In this document: piece by piece, positions 8,364 to 12,615 of the stretch | Layout of the letters: every line of letters starts with the position of its first letter | Position numbering within the stretch: the first letter of the stretch is position 1 | Origin: Peronospora farinosa | Lineage: Eukaryota; Oomycota; Peronosporomycetes; Peronosporales; Peronosporaceae | Length of the DNA: 12,615 nt | NCBI GenBank assembly: GCA_947646735.1 | Contig: CANTFK010000462.1 | Span: forward strand, 1 to 12,615 | Direction of reading: 5' to 3' | The notes under the pieces: generated by a model | What the model was told of the DNA's origin: nothing | The model's database searches: none | What the model saw: only the letters and a program-made list of their open reading frames with translations | Program-made: the position numbers and the translations under genes

Positions 8364-11300
8364 GGCCTGAAAATTGATAAACGATAAACCTAACGAGCGA
8401 AGACTCGATGAACGAGGACTCGATGATCGCAGACTCGACAAACGAAGACTCAATGAACGAAGACTAAACGAGCTAAGACTCGATAAGATAAGACTTGATG
8501 AACGAAGACCTGACGAGCGAACACTCGATGGCCTGAAAATTGATAAACGATAAACCTAACGAGCAAAGACTCGATGAACGAAGACTCGATGATCGCAGAC
8601 TCGACAAACGAAGACTCAATGAACGAAGACTAAATGAGTTAAGACTCGACAAGATAAGACTTGATGAACGAAGACCTGACGAGCGAAGCCTCGATGGCCT
8701 GAAAATTGATAAACGATAAACCTAACGAGCGACGAATCGATAAACGAAGACTCGATGATCGCAGACTCGACAAACGAAGACTCAATGAACGAAGACTAAA
8801 CGAGCTAAGACTCGACAAGATAAGACTTGATGAACGAAGACCTGACGAGCGAAGCACTCGATGGCCTGAAAATTGATAAACGATAAACCTAACGAGCGAC
8901 GAATCGATAAACGAATACTCGATGATCGCAGACTCGACAAAACGAAGACTCAATGAACGAAGACTAAACGAGCTAAGACTCGACAAGATAAGACTTGATG
9001 AACGAAGACCTGACGAGCGAAGCACTCGATGGCCTGAAAATTGATAAACGATAAACCTAACGAGCGAAGACTCGATAAACGAAGACTCGATGATCGCAGA
9101 CTCGACAAACAGAAGACTCAATGAACGAAGACTAAACGAGCTAAGACTCGACAAGATAAGACTTGATGAACGAAGACCTGACGAGCGAAGCACTCGATGG
9201 CCTGAAAATTGATAAACGATAAACCTAACGAGCGACGAATCGATAAACGAAGACTCGATGATCGCAGACTCGACAAACGAAGACTCAATGAACGAAGACT
9301 AAATGAGCTAAGACTCGACAAGATAAGACTTGATGAACGAAGACCTGACGAGCGAAGACTCGATGGCCTGAAAATTGATAAACGATAAACCTAACGAGCG
9401 ACGAATCGATAAACGAGGACTCGATGATCGCAGACTCGACAAACGAAGACTCAATGAACGAAGACTAAATGAGCTAAGACTCGACAAGATAAGACTTGAT
9501 GAACGAAGACCTGACGAGCGAAGCACTCGATGGCCTGAAAATTGATAAACGATAAACCTAACGAGCGAAGAATCGATAAACGAAGACTCGATGATCGCAG
9601 ACTCGACAAACGAAGACTCAATGAACGAAGACTAAATGAGTTAAGACTCGACAAGATAAGACTTGATGAACGAAGACCTGACGAGCGAAGCACTCGATGG
9701 CCTGAAAATTGATAAACGATAAACCTAACGAGCGAAGACTCGATGAACGAGGACTCGATGATCGCAGACTCGACAAAAGAAGACTCAATGAACGAAGACT
9801 AAACGAGCTAAGACTCGACAAGATAAGACTTGATGAACGAAGACCTGACGAGCGAACACTCGATGGCCTGAAAATTGATAAACGATAAACCTAACGAGCG
9901 AAGACTCGATAAACGAAGACTCGATGATCGCAGACTCGACAAACGAAGACTCAATGAACGAAGACTAAACGAGCTAAGACTCGACAAGATAAGACTTGAT
10001 GAACGAAGACCTCACGAGCGAAGCACTCGATGGCCTGAAAATTGATAAACGATAAACCTAACGAGCGAAGAATCGATAAACGAATACTCGATGATCGCAG
10101 ACTCGACAAACGAAGACTCAATGAACGAAGACTAAACGAGTTAAGACTCGACAAGATAAGACTTGATGAACGAAGACCTGACGAGCGAAGCACTCGATGG
10201 CCTGAAAATTGATAAACGATAAACCTAACGAGCGAAGAATCGATAAACGAATACTCGATGATCGCAGACTCGACAAACGAAGACTCAATGAACGAAGACT
10301 AAACGAGTTAAGACTCGACAAGATAAGACTTGATGAACGAAGACCTGACGAGCGAACACTCGATGGCCTGAAAATTGATAAACGATAAACCTAACGAGCA
10401 AAGACTCGATGAACGAGGACTCGATGATCGCAGACTCGACAAACGAAGACTCAATGAACGAAGACTAAACGAGCTAAGACTCGACAAGATAAGACTTGAT
10501 GAACGAAGACCTCACGAGCGAAGCACTCGATGGCCTGAAAATTGATAAACGATAAACCTAACGAGCGAAGACTCGATGAACGAATACTCGATGATCGCAG
10601 ACTCGACAAACGAAGACTCAATGAACGAAGACTAAACGAGCTAAGACTCGACAAGATAAGACTTGATGAACGAAGACCTGACGAGCGAAGCACTCGATGG
10701 CCTGAAAATTGATAAACGATAAACCTAACGAGCGACGAATCGATAAACGAATACTCGATGATCGCAGACTCGACAAACGAAGACTCAATGAACGAAGACT
10801 AAATGAGTTAAGACTCGACAAGCTAAGACTTGATGAACGAAGACCTGACGAGCGAAGCACTCGATGGCCTGAAAATTGATAAACGATAAACCTAACGAGC
10901 GAAGAATCGATAAACGAAGACTCGATGATCGCAGACTCGACAAACGAAGACTCAATGAACGAAGACTAAACGAGCTAAGACTCGACAAGATAAGACTTGA
11001 TGAACGAAGACCTGACGAGCGAAGCACTCGATGGCCTGAAAATTGATAAACGATAAACCTAACGAGCGAAGAATCGATAAACGAATACTCGATGATCGCA
11101 GACTCGACAAACGAAGACTCAATGAACGAAGACTAAACGAGCTAAGACTCGACAAGATAAGACTTGATGAACGAAGACCTGACGAGCGAACACTCGATGG
11201 CCTGAAAATTGATAAACGATAAACCTAACGAGCGAAGACTCGATGAACGAAGACTCGATGATCGCAGACTCGACAAACGAAGACTCAATGAACGAAGACT

Positions 11301-12528
11301 AAACGAGCTAAGACTCGACAAGATAAGACTTGATGAACGAAGACCTCACGAGCGAACACTCGATGGCCTGAAAATTGATAAACGATAAACCTAACGAGCG
11401 ACGAATCGATAAACGAATACTCGATGATCGCAGACTCGACAAACGAAGACTCAATGAACGAAGACTAAATGAGTTAAGACTCGACAAGATAAGACTTGAT
11501 GAACGAAGACCTGACGAGCGAAGCACTCGATGGCCTGAAAATTGATAAACGATAAACCTAACGAGCGAAGAATCGATGAACGAGGACTCGATGATCGCAG
11601 ACTCGACAAACGAAGACTCAATGAACGAAGACTAAATGAGCTAAGACTCGACAAGATAAGACTTGATGAACGAAGACCTGACGAGCGAACACTCGATGGC
11701 CTGAAAATTGATAAACGATAAACCTAACGAGCGAAGACTCGATGAACGAAGACTCGATGATCGCAGACTCGACAAACGAAGACTCAATGAACGAAGACTA
11801 AACGAGCTAAGACTCGACAAGATAAGACTTGATGAACGAAGACCTGACGAGCGAAGCACTCGATGGCCTGAAAATTGATAAACGATAAACCTAACGAGCG
11901 AAGACTCGATGAACGAGGACTCGATGATCGCAGACTCGACAAAAGAAGACTCAATGAACGAAGACTAAACGAGCTAAGACTCGACAAGATAAGACTTGAT
12001 GAACGAAGACCTGACGAGCGAACACTCGATGGCCTGAAAATTGATAAACGATAAACCTAACGAGCAAAGACTCGATGAACGAGGACTCGATGATCGCAGA
12101 CTCGACAAAAGAAGACTCAATGAACGAAGACTAAACGAGCTAAGACTCGACAAGATAAGACTTGATGAACGAAGACCTGACGAGCGAACACTCGATGGCC
12201 TGAAAATTGATAAACGATAAACCTAACGAGCGACGAATCGATAAACGAATACTCGATGATCGCAGACTCGACAAACGAAGACTCAATGAACGAAGACTAA
12301 ATGAGTTAAGACTCGACAAGATAAGACTTGATGAACGAAGACCTGACGAGCGAACACTCGATGGCCTGAAAATTGATAAACGATAAACCTAACGAGCGAA
12401 GACTCGATGAACGAGGACTCGATGATCGCAGACTCGACAAACGAAGACTCAATGAACGAAGACTAAACGAGCTAAGACTCGACAAGATAAGACTTGATGA
12501 ACGAAGACCTGACGAGCGAAGACTCGAT
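8364..12528 (+). repeat. Regular satellite block, 25 monomers
   Basis: Monomers start at 8364, 8530, 8696, 8863, 9031, 9199, 9365, 9532, 9699, 9865, 10032, 10199, 10365, 10532, 10699, 10866, 11033, 11199, 11365, 11532, 11698, 11865, 12031, 12197 and 12363. Lengths are 166 or 167 bp, except 168 bp at 8863 (extra A, GACAAAACGAA) and at 9031 (GACAAACAGAA, near 9104-9114). The 8364 copy has GACTCGATAAGATAA in place of GACTCGACAAGATAA. The 10699 copy has AAGCTAAGAC. The 9199 and 12363 copies have GAAGACTCGATGG. This is the longest stretch without an aberrant monomer. Confidence 0.95.
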
Positions 12529-12615
12529 GGCCTGAAAATTGATAAACGATAAACCTAACGAGCGAAGACTCGATGAACGAAGACTCGATGATCGCAGACT
12601 CGACAAACGAAGACT
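12529..12615 (+). repeat. Partial monomer at right edge
   Basis: The last GGCCTG landmark begins a monomer with the GAAGACTCGATGAACGA junction, AGACTCG and CAAACGAA alleles. It is cut by the window end, so the array continues to the right. Confidence 0.95.

Larger units (their letters stand above)
1..12615 (+). repeat. Tandem satellite array, 166-168 bp monomer, fills the window
   Basis: The landmark GGCCTGAAAATTG recurs 74 times in one orientation, from 125 to 12529, at 166-168 bp intervals with four exceptions. Of the 73 complete monomers, 34 are 167 bp, 31 are 166 bp, 4 are 168 bp and 4 are aberrant. Copies are nearly identical. Differences sit mainly at these sites: the unit junction after CTAACGAGC (six alleles); the next unit boundary (GGACTCG, AGACTCG, ATACTCG); CAAACGAA or CAAAAGAA; AACGAGCTA, AACGAGTTA, AATGAGCTA or AATGAGTTA; CCTGACG or CCTCACG; and GAAGCACTCG or GAACACTCG, the last setting 167 or 166 bp. 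No boundary, mobile element, RNA gene or unique sequence longer than 23 bp was found. Gene-free head-to-tail arrays of this kind are characteristic of eukaryotic satellite DNA. I do not recognise the family, and a centromeric role is possible but not shown. Confidence 0.97.

Noticed and set aside
8072..8377. 101-codon + strand gene
   Set aside because: It begins with TTG inside the invariant box and exists only because nine extra 15-bp units extend a stop-free frame. It is flanked by ordinary monomers that lack it.
8072..8377. Pentapeptide-repeat protein family (A[DN]LXX)
   Set aside because: The period is five residues, but the pattern is L[DN]xRR, lacking the small residue and central Leu/Phe arrangement of that family.
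125..12528. Higher-order repeat of six monomers (GATTC copies at 6726 and 7728 are six apart)
   Set aside because: Comparing the neighbouring monomers at the same lag shows different junction, AACGAG/AATGAG and CCTGACG/CCTCACG alleles, so the match does not extend.
1..12615. CRISPR array
   Set aside because: Repeat spacing is regular, but the sequence between any chosen repeats is itself repeated and nearly identical. There are no unique spacers, no leader and no cas genes.
1..12615. Dozens of minus-strand open frames of about 66-136 codons rich in Ser, Leu and Arg
   Set aside because: They are the same satellite sequence read repeatedly. They overlap each other in different frames, change frame between monomers (166 and 167 are not multiples of 3) and vary only with satellite alleles. 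No promoter, splice or unique coding sequence is visible.
1..12615. CENP-B box
   Set aside because: The consensus NTTCGNNNNANNCGGGN needs CGGG, or CCCG on the other strand. I see neither anywhere in the window.
1..12615. Telomeric repeat, rDNA spacer or tRNA/rRNA genes
   Set aside because: No TTAGGG-, TTAGG- or TTTAGGG-type repeats, no rRNA-like sequence and no tRNA cloverleaf features were found.

Overview
The whole window (12,615 bp) is the inside of one tandem repeat array. It holds no unique flanking DNA and no credible gene. I count 73 complete monomers between 125 and 12528, plus a partial monomer at each end (1-124 and 12529-12615). All monomers lie head-to-tail in the same orientation. 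By hand count of the distance between successive GGCCTG landmarks, 34 are 167 bp, 31 are 166 bp, 4 are 168 bp and 4 are aberrant (245, 190, 171 and 302 bp).

Each monomer is built from a smaller repeat: ten 15-bp units plus one 17-bp (or 16-bp) unit, with consensus GACTCGATGAACGAA. Inside that unit the trinucleotide CGA recurs at alternating 7- and 8-bp spacing. The array therefore has at least three nested scales: 7/8 bp, 15 bp and 166-168 bp. I see no regular multi-monomer higher-order period. Monomers differ at a few multi-allelic sites whose alleles are shuffled along the array, while several segments are the same in every copy. One of these is a 35-bp stretch beginning at the GGCCTG landmark.

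Layout: partial monomer (1-124); regular block (125-1125); rearranged 245-bp monomer (1126-1370); regular block (1371-3868); 190-bp monomer with a 23-bp foreign insertion (3869-4058); regular block (4059-6891); 171-bp monomer with a 4-bp insertion (6892-7062); regular block (7063-8061); 302-bp monomer expanded by exactly nine 15-bp units (8062-8363); regular block (8364-12528); partial monomer (12529-12615).

Organism: gene-free arrays of this kind, with monomers near nucleosome length, are typical of eukaryotic satellite DNA (centromeric, pericentromeric or subtelomeric). That is inference from structure. I do not recognise the satellite family and cannot name the species. Composition of a typical monomer is about 45% GC, strongly A-rich on the + strand (A about 40%, T about 14%), and CpG is over-represented (16 per 167 bp, observed/expected about 1.9). 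This argues against a heavily CpG-methylated, CpG-depleted genome such as a vertebrate's. The many short open frames, mostly on the minus strand, are by-products of a 15-bp period that is a multiple of 3 and carries few stops. They shift frame from monomer to monomer and are not annotated as genes.
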